From: Lihuaxuella thermophila
Lineage (GTDB): Bacteria > Bacillota > Bacilli > Thermoactinomycetales > Thermoactinomycetaceae
DNA length: 64,000 nucleotides
Assembly (NCBI RefSeq): GCF_900110165.1
Contig: NZ_FOCQ01000015.1
Location: forward strand, 40,935 to 104,934
Direction: 5' to 3'
The notes below the pieces were generated by a model, which was not told the DNA's origin, did not search any database, and saw only the letters and a program-made list of their open reading frames with translations. The position numbers and the translations under genes were made by a program. The stretch's first letter is position 1. Every line of letters begins with the position of its first letter. Positions 49,610 through 57,504 of the stretch are shown piece after piece.

Positions 49610-50442
49610 GTTATGTCTACATGCCTGATACTCCCTTCAGCCGGCAGGCGCTCAACGATGTCAGCCTGCGGATTCCAAGCGGGACGTTCGCTGCGATTCT
49701 TGGACCCACGGGATCAGGAAAATCAACATTGATTCAATTGATCGGGGGACTCATCCGCCCGACAGCCGGTAAAATCCAAGTAGGCCCTCATGCTGTTCAC
49801 CACAACTCCAAAAGCGGTTCGTCACTCCGGAAACATGTCGGAGTGGTATTCCAATACCCTGAACATCAGTTGTTTGCGGAAACCGTAGGGAGAGACATTG
49901 CCTTCGGCCCAAAAAACCAGGGCTTGACGCAAGGGGAGATTGATGAAAGAGTTCGTTTGGCCATGCAGTGGGTGGGACTCTCTCCGGAGTTGGCTGAGCG
50001 CTCCCCGTTTCAGTTGAGTGGCGGCCAGATGAGGCGTGTTGCCATTGCGGGCGTGCTGGCGATGCAACCGGATGTCCTGGTGCTGGACGAACCTACGGCC
50101 GGTCTGGATTCGCGGTCCGGCCGAGAGTTACTGGAGACGATTTACCAACTCCAACGTGAGCGCCGTTTTACCGTGATCTTAGTTACCCACGATATGGATG
50201 AAGCGGCCCGATACGCGGATTTTCTTTATATCTTATCCGATGGACGGTGTGCAGAGTCCGGACCGCCGGCTCAAGTTTTCTCCCAGCCGGAAAAGTTACG
50301 GGAGTATAAGCTGGATCTCCCTGAGATTTCCAAATTGGTGCTGCGGTTAAACGAACGATTGAATCCCCCGCTTCCTTTGACCATTTTCCGTTTGGAAGAG
50401 CTGGAAAGGGAGCTGCTCACGCGGAAGGGGGAATTCGGATGA
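49585..50442 (+). CDS. ecfA2: ECF transporter ATP-binding protein EcfA2
   Basis: The second ATPase, 285 residues: Walker A GPTGSGKST, VFQYPEHQLFAETVGRDIAFGPKNQGL, signature LSGGQMRRVAIA and Walker B VLVLDEPTAGLD, the C-terminal ECF-A extension follows. I start it at ATG 49585, inside the end of ecfA1, because the N-terminus MEILIEGLSYVY matches the family; the frame is open 36 codons further upstream. Its stop overlaps the ecfT start. Confidence 0.92.
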   Translation: MEILIEGLSYVYMPDTPFSRQALNDVSLRIPSGTFAAILGPTGSGKSTLIQLIGGLIRPTAGKIQVGPHAVHHNSKSGSSLRKHVGVVFQYPEHQLFAETVGRDIAFGPKNQGLTQGEIDERVRLAMQWVGLSPELAERSPFQLSGGQMRRVAIAGVLAMQPDVLVLDEPTAGLDSRSGRELLETIYQLQRERRFTVILVTHDMDEAARYADFLYILSDGRCAESGPPAQVFSQPEKLREYKLDLPEISKLVLRLNERLNPPLPLTIFRLEELERELLTRKGEFG

Positions 50443-51221
50443 TCGGACAGTACATTCCCGGTCATTCTCCGCTTCACCAAATGGACCCGCGGGCAAAGCT
50501 TTTATTTGTCTTTGCTTATATGTTTGCCGTGTTCCTCGCCAATAATCCGGCAACTTATGGATTATTGGTGCTATTTACCGGGATTGGAATCTATTTTTCG
50601 CGTATCTCCCTTTCTGTTTTTTACAGGTCGATGAAGCCTGTTTTCATCTTGATTCTCCTTACCTCTCTTCTTCACCTTTGGATGACCAGAGGAGGAGAGG
50701 CGCTCTTTTCATTTTCATTTCTCACCATCTATGAAGAAGGGGTTCGTCAAGCGATTTACATCTCCATTCGTTTTTTCCTGTTGATGGCAGCAGCATCACT
50801 CCTCACCTTTACTACATCGCCGATCGATCTGACAGACGGTATGGAGAGTTTGTTAAAGCCCTTTGAACGGCTGGGAGTGCCGGCGCATGAGTTGGCTTTG
50901 ATGATGTCGATCGCTCTCCGGTTCATTCCCACCTTGTGGGAGGAAACAGAGAAGATCAAAAAGGCCCAGATGGCCCGGGGAGCCGATTTTGAGAGCGGAC
51001 ATGTTTTCAAGAGGGTGAAAAGCTATATACCTGTTTTGATCCCTCTCTTTATTTCGGCGTTTCGCCGTGCGGAGGATTTGGCGCTGGCAATGGAATCCCG
51101 CTGTTACCGGGGAGGAAAGGGGCGGACAAAATGGAGGGAGCTTCATTACTCGCATCTGGATGTCGTCTTGCTCCTCCTCTTCGTGATCTTGCTGACAGCC
51201 CTGTGGCTCTTAAGAAAGTAG
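50439..51221 (+). CDS. ecfT: ECF transporter transmembrane protein EcfT
   Basis: EcfT couples the ATPases to the substrate-binding S components. The 260-residue protein has six or so spans and two ARG-type coupling motifs: KKAQMARGADFESG and ALAMESRCYRGGKGRTKW. It overlaps ecfA2 by 4 nt. No S component is encoded in this window, as usual for the shared module. Confidence 0.93.
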   Translation: MIGQYIPGHSPLHQMDPRAKLLFVFAYMFAVFLANNPATYGLLVLFTGIGIYFSRISLSVFYRSMKPVFILILLTSLLHLWMTRGGEALFSFSFLTIYEEGVRQAIYISIRFFLLMAAASLLTFTTSPIDLTDGMESLLKPFERLGVPAHELALMMSIALRFIPTLWEETEKIKKAQMARGADFESGHVFKRVKSYIPVLIPLFISAFRRAEDLALAMESRCYRGGKGRTKWRELHYSHLDVVLLLLFVILLTALWLLRK

Positions 51222-51230
51222 GAGTTTCAG

Positions 51231-51980
51231 ATGAAAAAGATTCAAATGGTCATCGCTTATGACGGGACCGATTTTTCCGGATTTCAGCGCCAGCCCGGAC
51301 AGCGCACTATTCAGGGAACATTGGAAGAAGCACTCTATAGACTGACAGGAGAAGAAATTGAAATTCACGGATCGGGACGAACAGACGCAGGCGTGCATGC
51401 CCTGGGCCAAGTTTGCCATTTTACTACAGCCAGCCCCATCCCTGCGGAAAAATATCCGTATATCCTACGGCGCATGTTGCCGAAAGATCTCATTGTCATC
51501 TCGGCTGCTGAAACGGATGATTCTTTTCATGCGCGGAAGAGCGCTTATTGGAAGACGTATCGCTACCAGATTGATACCCGGCCTGTTCCCGATCTTTTTA
51601 CTCGCCGCTTCCGGACTCATTTGCCTTTTCCCGTTGACCCGGATGCGATGCAGGCAGCCGGAAAGCTGCTTGAAGGGACTCATGATTTTACCTCTTTCTG
51701 TTCGGCGAAAACGGTGGTCACCGACCGGGTGCGAACGATCTACCGATGCCGGGTGAAAGAGGTGGCGGGCGGGATCGATATCGAGTTGACGGGAAACGGG
51801 TTTTTGTACAATATGGTCCGGATCATTGCCGGCACTCTGTATGAGGTCGGCCGGCACGAGCGATCGGCGGAGGAGATCCCCGCGATCCTGGCCGCACGTG
51901 ACCGAACGCTCGCGGGCCCCACTTTTCCGCCGGAAGGCTTGATTCTTGTGGAAGTGGGATATTCACCGTGGGAGAGCTAA
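51231..51980 (+). CDS. truA: tRNA pseudouridine(38-40) synthase TruA
   Basis: Converts U38-U40 in tRNA anticodon arms to pseudouridine. The 249-residue protein has the catalytic Asp D52 in GSGRTDAGVHALGQ, and the RDCFSF-like motif KSAYWKTYRYQI and GNGFLYNMVRIIAGTLYEVG at the C-terminal side. Start 9 nt after ecfT with TAGGAG upstream. It is followed by a long gene-free region. Confidence 0.95.
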   Translation: MKKIQMVIAYDGTDFSGFQRQPGQRTIQGTLEEALYRLTGEEIEIHGSGRTDAGVHALGQVCHFTTASPIPAEKYPYILRRMLPKDLIVISAAETDDSFHARKSAYWKTYRYQIDTRPVPDLFTRRFRTHLPFPVDPDAMQAAGKLLEGTHDFTSFCSAKTVVTDRVRTIYRCRVKEVAGGIDIELTGNGFLYNMVRIIAGTLYEVGRHERSAEEIPAILAARDRTLAGPTFPPEGLILVEVGYSPWES

Positions 51981-52127
51981 CGGTTGTGGCAGCTTGTCTG
52001 AGCGCTCAATGAAAGCCCGCCCCGGAAGAATTACAGAAACACTTTAAACAGCATTCGTTAACGAAAACGATCATGATTACTGAGCACAATCCGGGAATGA
52101 GAGTGGATCTTTTTAAAGGGCCGCTCC

Positions 52128-52190
52128 GAAAACTTTTTTACGACTCCGTTCCGATGCGGTGGCAGAGTCGCTCGTCGCAAAAAAGTTTTC
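52128..52190. terminator. large inverted repeat, probable terminator after truA
   Basis: GAAAACTTTTTT (52128-52139) is complementary to AAAAAAGTTTTC (52179-52190), and CGACTC (52141-52146) to GAGTCG (52165-52170). T- and A-runs in the outer arms permit use in either direction. It is unusually long for a plain terminator. Confidence 0.55.
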
Positions 52191-52344
52191 TCTGCTGGTG
52201 GTATTTATGAAGATTGATAAAGAATACAGGCCATGATACCTTACCATAACTTTGGATGACAGCCCGCTGCGGAATTTGTTTTCCTCCTCCGCTCATTCGT
52301 GTCGATCTTGTACAGAAAACAATCTGACTAGTTGATACTGCCTA

Positions 52345-52560
52345 GAAATGAAATGCAAAATCGTGTAGGGAGGCCGTGATTGGACGAAGTGCCTTTGAGA
52401 CCGTACCCAGCGGAGGCCCCGAGCGGAGGGAGGAAGCGGGTAACGTATTTGAGCGACAGCGAGTTTGACCCGCGCCCGTAGCGAGAGGGCCGGAGTGGCC
52501 AGTTTTTAAATCCTGTCGGCCTCAAGAGCACGGAGACCAACACGGCCGACCGCCCCGGCA
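52345..52560. other. GC-rich structured intergenic element upstream of rplM
   Basis: No gene is recognised. The stretch is richer in G and C than its flanks and contains several perfect short inverted repeats: GCGGGT (52436-52441) with ACCCGC (52468-52473), GCCC (52474-52477) with GGGC (52487-52490), GGCC (52489-52492) with GGCC (52497-52500), and GTCGGCC (52515-52521) with GGCCGAC (52544-52550). It could be a structured RNA, a mobile-element remnant or a repeat. No second copy occurs in the window. Confidence 0.45.
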
Positions 52561-52640
52561 GCACAAACACAGAAACACTCTTACAACACAGCACACTTTC
52601 ACAGAAAACGCCTCAACATTGCTCCGAAGCACGATTTTTC

Positions 52641-52669
52641 TTGACATCCGGCCGGTTATAAGGTATGAT
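52641..52669 (+). promoter_or_regulatory. SigA promoter for rplM-rpsI
   Basis: TTGACA (52641-52646), a 17-nt spacer and TATGAT (52664-52669), the strongest promoter in this stretch. Transcription should start near 52676, giving a leader of about 128 nt. Confidence 0.85.
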
Positions 52670-52677
52670 AACGCTTG

Positions 52678-52720
52678 GTATTTTCCACTGTAGCCCCGGT
52701 GGAAACAGTTCGGCGCAAAA
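52678..52720 (+). ncRNA. probable L13-type ribosomal leader hairpin
   Basis: TTTCCAC (52682-52688) pairs with GTGGAAA (52699-52705), at the 5' end of the rplM transcript. Bacillus has an L13 leader in this place; I assign it by position and the hairpin only. Confidence 0.45.
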
Positions 52721-52803
52721 TCTATTCTTATTGGTTGTCTTCTGCTTCACAAAATCACTCAGAACAAAACGGGAACTCCGTTACTGATAGAGGAGGGAAT
52801 ACG

Positions 52804-53241
52804 ATGCGTACCACATATATGGCCAAGCCGATGGAAGTGGAACGGAAATGGTATGTGGTCGATGCCAAGGGTAAAACATTGGGCCGTCTGGCATCTGAAG
52901 TTGCTACCATCTTGCGCGGAAAACATAAACCTCAATACACTCCGCATGTGGATACCGGTGACTTCGTGATCGTCATCAATGCATCTCAAGTAGAACTGAC
53001 TGGTAAAAAACTGACGAAAAAAATCTACTATCGTCACTCCGGATACCCAGGTGGATTGAAAATGACCACGGCAGGTCAAATGCGTGCCACCCGCCCCGAG
53101 CGCATGATCGAACTCGCTGTTAAAGGCATGCTTCCGAAAAACAGCTTAGGTCGTCAACAGCTGAAAAAATTAAAAGTATACGCTGGTTCCGAACATCCTC
53201 ATCAGGCTCAACAGCCGGTTGAGTGGAAACTGCGCGGTTAA
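52804..53241 (+). CDS. rplM: 50S ribosomal protein L13
   Basis: An early assembly protein of the 50S. The 145-residue protein begins [60 protein letters not shown] and ends in [18 protein letters not shown] 52804 follows GAGGAGGG by 6 nt; the open frame upstream is leader. rpsI follows at 19 nt. Confidence 0.97.
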   Translation: MRTTYMAKPMEVERKWYVVDAKGKTLGRLASEVATILRGKHKPQYTPHVDTGDFVIVINASQVELTGKKLTKKIYYRHSGYPGGLKMTTAGQMRATRPERMIELAVKGMLPKNSLGRQQLKKLKVYAGSEHPHQAQQPVEWKLRG

Positions 53242-53260
53242 GGAAAAGGAGGAGAGAGAC

Positions 53261-53653
53261 GTGGCACAAGTTCAATTTTATGGAACCGGTCGCCGTAAGG
53301 AATCTGTCGCCCGGGTGCGCCTCGTTCCCGGAGATGGGCGCATCGTGATCAATGGTCGTAACATCGACGATTACTTTGGACTGGAAACCCTGAAAGCAAT
53401 TGTTCGGCAGCCGCTCGTGTTGACAGATACGCTGGATCGTTATGATGTACTCGTCAATGTTCATGGCGGAGGTTATACCGGTCAAGCGGGCGCCATCCGT
53501 CACGGTATTGCCCGTGCCCTTTTGAAAGTGGATTCCGAACTTCGTCCAACCTTGAAAAAAGCAGGCTTTCTGACCCGTGACCCGCGGATGAAAGAACGTA
53601 AAAAATACGGACTCAAAGCAGCCCGCCGCGCACCGCAATTCTCCAAGCGCTAA
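53261..53653 (+). CDS. rpsI: 30S ribosomal protein S9
   Basis: S9 reaches the P-site tRNA with its C-terminal tail. The 130-residue protein begins [32 protein letters not shown] and ends RRAPQFSKR, the tail contacting tRNA. GTG start at 53261, 7-8 nt after GGAGGAG. It is followed by a strong terminator. Confidence 0.97.
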   Translation: MAQVQFYGTGRRKESVARVRLVPGDGRIVINGRNIDDYFGLETLKAIVRQPLVLTDTLDRYDVLVNVHGGGYTGQAGAIRHGIARALLKVDSELRPTLKKAGFLTRDPRMKERKKYGLKAARRAPQFSKR

Positions 53654-53665
53654 CCGGGATTGTCC

Positions 53666-53695
53666 AAAACCCCCTGTTATGGGGGTTTTTTCTTT
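53666..53695 (+). terminator. terminator of rplM-rpsI
   Basis: AAAACCCCC (53666-53674) pairs with GGGGGTTTT (53681-53689) around TGTTAT, then TTTCTTTTTC. Confidence 0.9.
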
Positions 53696-53705
53696 TTCTT
53701 TTCGT

Positions 53706-53730
53706 CAACACTGAGACTATGTCAGTGTTG
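53706..53730 (+). other. inverted repeat upstream of ybaK
   Basis: CAACACTGA (53706-53714) is perfectly repeated in inverted form as TCAGTGTTG (53722-53730), 10 nt before the AAAGGAG ribosome-binding site of ybaK. With no T-run it is an operator or leader-structure candidate rather than a terminator. Confidence 0.45.
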
Positions 53731-53750
53731 AATAAAGGAGCCGTTCACTT

Positions 53751-54194
53751 GTGGGGCAAATCATTGATCTGGAACTCATGCGGATCGTTCATCAGGAGAA
53801 AATCCGCACGAAGGCATTAAACCGGTTTCCCTGGGCCGATATGATGAAGACCACCCGTGAGCTGGTCGAGCCGATGACGCATTTTTGGTCTGAACAGAAA
53901 CGGACCATTCTTTTGGAATTGGTCTACCGCACAGCGTATGAAGCATTTGTATGGGGAATTCTTGAAGCAAAAAGGGCGAGGGAACACCTCCGTGCTTCGA
54001 ACGAAGAGCAGACGTTGGAAGACCTTTACCGTCGTCTTTATCAAGGAGACGGGGAGCGGTTGGTTTACCAGCTCATTCAAGAATTTTCGCTGTTTGGCTG
54101 GCTGGATGAATGGAGTTGTGAATCTGTTTTGATCTTGCTGGAGGATCTGGTGCGCAGATGGTTTGTCCGGGGAGCCCGGCAGAAATGGAGGTAA
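53751..54194 (+). CDS. ybaK: YbaK-like protein of unknown function (DUF2521 type)
   Basis: The 147-residue protein is acidic-aromatic and helical, with no signal peptide or membrane span: LMRIVHQEKIRTKALNRFPWADMMKTTRELVEPMTHFW at the N-terminal side and EEQTLEDLYRRLYQGDGERLVYQLIQEFSLFGWLDEW later on. Position directly before cwlD and after rpsI equals B. subtilis ybaK. The GTG at 53751 follows AAAGGAG at 10 nt. Its function is not known; in B. subtilis it lies in the cwlD transcription unit. Confidence 0.78.
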   Translation: MGQIIDLELMRIVHQEKIRTKALNRFPWADMMKTTRELVEPMTHFWSEQKRTILLELVYRTAYEAFVWGILEAKRAREHLRASNEEQTLEDLYRRLYQGDGERLVYQLIQEFSLFGWLDEWSCESVLILLEDLVRRWFVRGARQKWR

Positions 54195-54241
54195 AGAGAG
54201 CCGGGGCCATGCATGGAGTTGTTCCGTGAGCAGATCGCCAT

Positions 54242-54271
54242 TCATATTCTTCAGCCTCGTCCCATATACAT
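54242..54271 (+). promoter_or_regulatory. SigE-like promoter for cwlD
   Basis: TCATATT (54242-54248), a 14-nt spacer and CATATACAT (54263-54271) resemble the mother-cell sigma-E consensus (KMATATT, 14-15 nt, CATACANT). The predicted start (near 54278) fits the cwlD ATG at 54305. Known cwlD is sporulation-controlled. Confidence 0.5.
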
Positions 54272-54304
54272 TATCAACCAAGCATGTACAGTGAGGCGAA
54301 GGCT

Positions 54305-55054
54305 ATGTTGAAACAACTTCATTGGTCTACCAGACAGGGAAAGATTTTTTGGCTTAGTTTTGGCTTTCTTTTTGGGTTGGCTACGCTCCCTCTCCTGAAT
54401 CAAACATTTTTCGAAGATACGACCACCTCATGGACCTTGCCTTTAACCGGAAAATTTATCGTGATTGATCCCGGACATGGTGGCCCCGACGGAGGGGCGG
54501 TGAGCGAGCAGGGGCTGTTGGAGAAAGATGTAACCCTCAAAATTTCCCTTTACTTGCGGGACTACTTACAGGAAGCGGGCGCTTTTGTCATCATGACCAG
54601 GGAAAAAGACCGGGACCTTGCTGAGCCGGGAACCCAAAGGCTGAGCCGCCGCAAAACGGAAGACCTGTTGAAGCGGATTCATATTACCAAAGAAAAAAAT
54701 GCCGATGCTCTCGTCAGCATTCATTTAAATTCTTTTCCTTCTTCCCGCTGGTCAGGGGCCCAGACGTTTTATAATCCCGTCCGCGAAGAAAATGAGAAGT
54801 TGGCAACCTTGATCCAAAAAGAATTGATTCGTCAGCTGGGCAACACCAACCGTCTTCCCAAACAAAAAGGGGATATCTATATTCTAAAAGCGTCGCCGGT
54901 CCCGACCGCCCTGGTGGAAGTAGGCTTTTTATCCAATCCCCAGGAAGCGGCTCTTCTTGCCAGTGAAAATTACCAAAAAAAGGTTGCTGCCTCGATTTAC
55001 TATGGAATCATCGGCTTTTATTCGCAAAAGGAACCCCCGTCTCTGCATGACTGA
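54305..55054 (+). CDS. cwlD: N-acetylmuramoyl-L-alanine amidase CwlD (spore cortex)
   Basis: CwlD removes peptide side chains from spore peptidoglycan, the first step in muramic-delta-lactam formation for cortex. The 249-residue protein has one N-terminal membrane anchor (IFWLSFGFLFGLATLPLL) and an Amidase_3 domain with zinc ligands in IDPGHGGPDGG, the Glu in LLEKDVTLKI, SIHLNSFP and the catalytic VEVGFLSNPQEA. I start it at ATG 54305, after GAGGCGAAGG and downstream of a SigE-like promoter; codons from 54284 lack a ribosome-binding site. Confidence 0.93.
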   Translation: MLKQLHWSTRQGKIFWLSFGFLFGLATLPLLNQTFFEDTTTSWTLPLTGKFIVIDPGHGGPDGGAVSEQGLLEKDVTLKISLYLRDYLQEAGAFVIMTREKDRDLAEPGTQRLSRRKTEDLLKRIHITKEKNADALVSIHLNSFPSSRWSGAQTFYNPVREENEKLATLIQKELIRQLGNTNRLPKQKGDIYILKASPVPTALVEVGFLSNPQEAALLASENYQKKVAASIYYGIIGFYSQKEPPSLHD

Positions 55055-55056
55055 TA

Positions 55057-55065
55057 TGATATAAT
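55057..55065 (+). promoter_or_regulatory. extended -10 promoter for salA
   Basis: TGA followed by a perfect TATAAT (55060-55065), overlapping the end of cwlD, lies 40 nt before the salA ATG. No -35 match is present. Confidence 0.5.
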
Positions 55066-55105
55066 CGATATGAAACTGATCCCGACATTGAGGTGTTCCC
55101 TTGAG

Positions 55106-56191
55106 ATGATCACAAAAGAACAAGTAATGGAAGCGTTAAAGCATGTCAAAGATCCCGAGTTGAACAGAAGCCTCGTTGAACTGAATATGATTCGCAATAT
55201 CCGGATCGAGAACAGCCGCGTTTCACTGGACGTGATTTTGACGATTCAGGGATGCCCCTTGAAGTTTAAGATTAAAGAAGATGTGGAACATGCGCTCAAG
55301 AATCTGGGCGCCGAACAGGTGGATATCAGCTTTGGCGCGATGACCGATGAAGAGCGTGCAGCCCTTTCGGCAAGTTTGCGCAAACAGGCACAGCCTCAAC
55401 CCGGACAGGCGGTTCCTGCCATACTTGCCCAAGATTCGAAAACGGAGTTTATCGCCGTGGCCAGCGGAAAAGGCGGGGTGGGCAAATCGACCGTGACGGT
55501 GAACTTGGCCGTTTCCCTGGCCAGAGCAGGAAAAAAAGTAGGCCTAATTGACGCGGATATTTACGGCTTCAGCGTCCCGGACATGATGGGAATCGAACAA
55601 CGGCCGGTCGTCATCGGCGAGACGATTTTGCCGGTGGAACGCTTCGGAGTCAAAGTAATGTCGATGGGCTTTTTCGTGGAAGACAATGCTCCGGTGGTTT
55701 GGCGCGGTCCCATGCTGGGTAAGATGCTGCGCAATTTCTTCACTGAAGTTCATTGGGGTGAGTTGGACTATATGCTGTTAGACTTGCCGCCGGGGACCGG
55801 TGACATGGCTCTGGATGTTCATCAGCTCATCCCGCAAAGCAAAGAGATTATCGTGACCACCCCTCATGCCACAGCCTCTTTTGTCGCTGCCCGGGCCGGC
55901 GCCATGGCCATCCGCACCAATCATGAAGTGCTGGGCGTCGTTGAAAATATGTCCTGGTACGAAAACAAAAACGGGGAAAAAGAATACGTCTTCGGCCGCG
56001 GCGGAGGGGAGAAACTGGCACAGGAGCTAAAAGTGGAGCTACTCGCTCAAATTCCCTTGGGAGCGCCCGTGAACAATCCCGACGATCCCGACTATTCGCC
56101 GTCTGTTTATCCCGAAGACCATCCGACGGGCCGGCTCTATCAGGAGTTGGCGGACAAAATCATCAAAAAGGTTCCCGTAATCGAACGGTAA
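55106..56191 (+). CDS. salA: SalA/Mrp-family P-loop ATPase
   Basis: The 361-residue protein has an N-terminal MIP18 (DUF59) domain (EQVMEALKHVKDPELNRSLVELNMIRNI, with CPLKFKIKEDVE) and a ParA/MinD-type domain with Walker A ASGKGGVGKST and DADIYGFSVPDMMG. The C-terminal CxxC of Fe-S carrier Mrp proteins is missing: the stretch after VENMSWY has no cysteine. That pattern matches Bacillus SalA, a transcription regulator of the aprE/scoC network. ATG 55106 has GAGGTG upstream at 11 nt. It ends at a strong terminator. Confidence 0.9.
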   Translation: MITKEQVMEALKHVKDPELNRSLVELNMIRNIRIENSRVSLDVILTIQGCPLKFKIKEDVEHALKNLGAEQVDISFGAMTDEERAALSASLRKQAQPQPGQAVPAILAQDSKTEFIAVASGKGGVGKSTVTVNLAVSLARAGKKVGLIDADIYGFSVPDMMGIEQRPVVIGETILPVERFGVKVMSMGFFVEDNAPVVWRGPMLGKMLRNFFTEVHWGELDYMLLDLPPGTGDMALDVHQLIPQSKEIIVTTPHATASFVAARAGAMAIRTNHEVLGVVENMSWYENKNGEKEYVFGRGGGEKLAQELKVELLAQIPLGAPVNNPDDPDYSPSVYPEDHPTGRLYQELADKIIKKVPVIER

Positions 56192-56199
56192 CCATCAAG

Positions 56200-56235
56200 A
56201 AAAGCATCGGCTTTTGTACGCCGATGCTTTTTTTT
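56200..56235. terminator. bidirectional terminator between salA and the PIG-L gene
   Basis: A 12-bp stem (56200-56211 with 56220-56231) and an 8-nt loop, with A-runs and T-runs on both arms, sits between the convergent genes. Confidence 0.88.
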
Positions 56236-56240
56236 ATGAA

Positions 56241-57209
56241 TCACTCCGCTTTGACGGTAGCCACTTGTTTTTTCACAGGTTCCTGTTCTGTTGGCCGTTT
56301 TTCTTGAATAATTTTCGTATAAATTCTTCTCTCCATGCTGATAAACTGGGACGGAACGCTATGGTAACCGATCGCGTATTCGCCGTGCTCAGGGTTCCAG
56401 GTCATGTAAGCTTTGAGTGCCTTGCGGACTTTGGCCGCGTCTTCCTGATGCGTTAAGCGCATTTTATATCCGGGAAATTTCTTGTGGCTGAAGCGGTCTG
56501 TAAAGATCGAGGCAAAATGGGTTTCCGCTTGCTTTACTTTTCCCTCTCTCAGCAAATCATTTAATACGATGCCGCACATGGCGTGTTCCTTATGTGAATC
56601 GATCGGCGACATCGATTTAAATACCGCGTTGGGGAAATTTTTCACTTCCTGCAGGATGACCTGTCTGACCGTATCATAAGTGAAATGTTCGATCATGTTC
56701 AATCGCACTTGATTGCTCGGGATGCCCAGCGCTTCAGCGGCATGATAAAATTCACGCAGCCGGATCTCGGCAACATCCTCGATGGTCAGCCAACCGTGCA
56801 GATAATGTTCTTTTTGCGGATCATGATATCTTTTATGTAACCGGCAGTAGAAGGGTTTCGCCTTTTTGTGGGGATTTTTTTGGTCAAATTTCCCGTTCAG
56901 CACGGTGCGGGCGAAAGTCCCCCTCCCGTCGGACATGAGCACGAGATAAACTTTTTTTCCGCCTCGAATGTCATTCAGGATCGGGACCGAAAAGGTGAGC
57001 ACTTCGTCATCTTGATGAGGGACAAGGTAGACAACCACATTTGAGCCATTATCAATCCAAGTGGGTTTAGGGGGTTGTTTTCGCTTTTTCTTCGTTTGGA
57101 GAGAATCTGCAACGGCCTGCCGGTCTGTATCTAAAAAGATTTGATAGGAGAGCACGCAGGCGGTGAGCAAGAGTGTCCCCGCTAAAATGAGCATAAGGAA
57201 TTTTTTCAT
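56241..57209 (-). CDS. secreted PIG-L family deacetylase (lipoprotein candidate)
   Basis: Predicted zinc-dependent N-acetyl deacetylase of the PIG-L/LmbE family, 322 residues. The N-terminal segment MKKFLMLILAGTLLLTAC has a lipobox-like LTAC, so it is probably exported and lipid-anchored. The zinc motif P64-H65-Q66-D67-D68-E69 and the H206-K-E-H209 motif supply the metal ligands. A Lys-rich linker (residues 40-48) follows the signal. The C-terminal part ends in a charged tail. It is a paralogue of the next gene with the same layout. Substrate unknown; the gene lies among spore-envelope genes. Confidence 0.85.
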   Translation of the reverse strand: MKKFLMLILAGTLLLTACVLSYQIFLDTDRQAVADSLQTKKKRKQPPKPTWIDNGSNVVVYLVPHQDDEVLTFSVPILNDIRGGKKVYLVLMSDGRGTFARTVLNGKFDQKNPHKKAKPFYCRLHKRYHDPQKEHYLHGWLTIEDVAEIRLREFYHAAEALGIPSNQVRLNMIEHFTYDTVRQVILQEVKNFPNAVFKSMSPIDSHKEHAMCGIVLNDLLREGKVKQAETHFASIFTDRFSHKKFPGYKMRLTHQEDAAKVRKALKAYMTWNPEHGEYAIGYHSVPSQFISMERRIYTKIIQEKRPTEQEPVKKQVATVKAE

Positions 57210-57463
57210 TTGCCACCTCTGATTGTGCTGTAAATGACCTGAGTGATATTATCCATGCGCTGTGAAATACCGGGGATTCGCTTGCAGCCTACCCGTTTCA
57301 CGAAACGCGGTTTCAAACTGATCGAACAAAATTTATGTTTAAATGGAAATTCATGTTTTTTTGATATCGTTAAATAAGAGCAGATAAATTATAAATTCAT
57401 GCACTTTTAGATGATATATGATGGATATTTTTCACGTCAATAACAAAGTGGTTAAATTTATTG
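57210..57463. other. intergenic stretch between the two PIG-L genes
   Basis: No coding region found. It is AT-rich and includes the ribosome-binding site and untranslated leader of the downstream PIG-L gene. I could not identify a clear sigma-A, sigma-E or sigma-G promoter. Confidence 0.5.
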
Positions 57464-57491
57464 AAATAAATAAAGGCAGGTGAACCCTGCC
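57464..57491 (-). terminator. terminator of the second PIG-L gene
   Basis: On the minus strand GGCAGG (57491-57486) pairs with CCTGCC (57480-57475) around a 5-nt loop and is followed by TTTATTTATTT. It separates the two PIG-L genes, so each has its own transcript or the upstream one is attenuated. Confidence 0.75.
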
Positions 57492-57504
57492 CGTTGGTAA
57501 TCGA

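Noticed and set aside
52328..52594. 88-codon minus-strand frame in the element upstream of rplM
   Set aside because: It begins with a GTG lacking a ribosome-binding site and is rich in Ser, Gly, Leu and Arg. It is explained by the base composition of the structured element.
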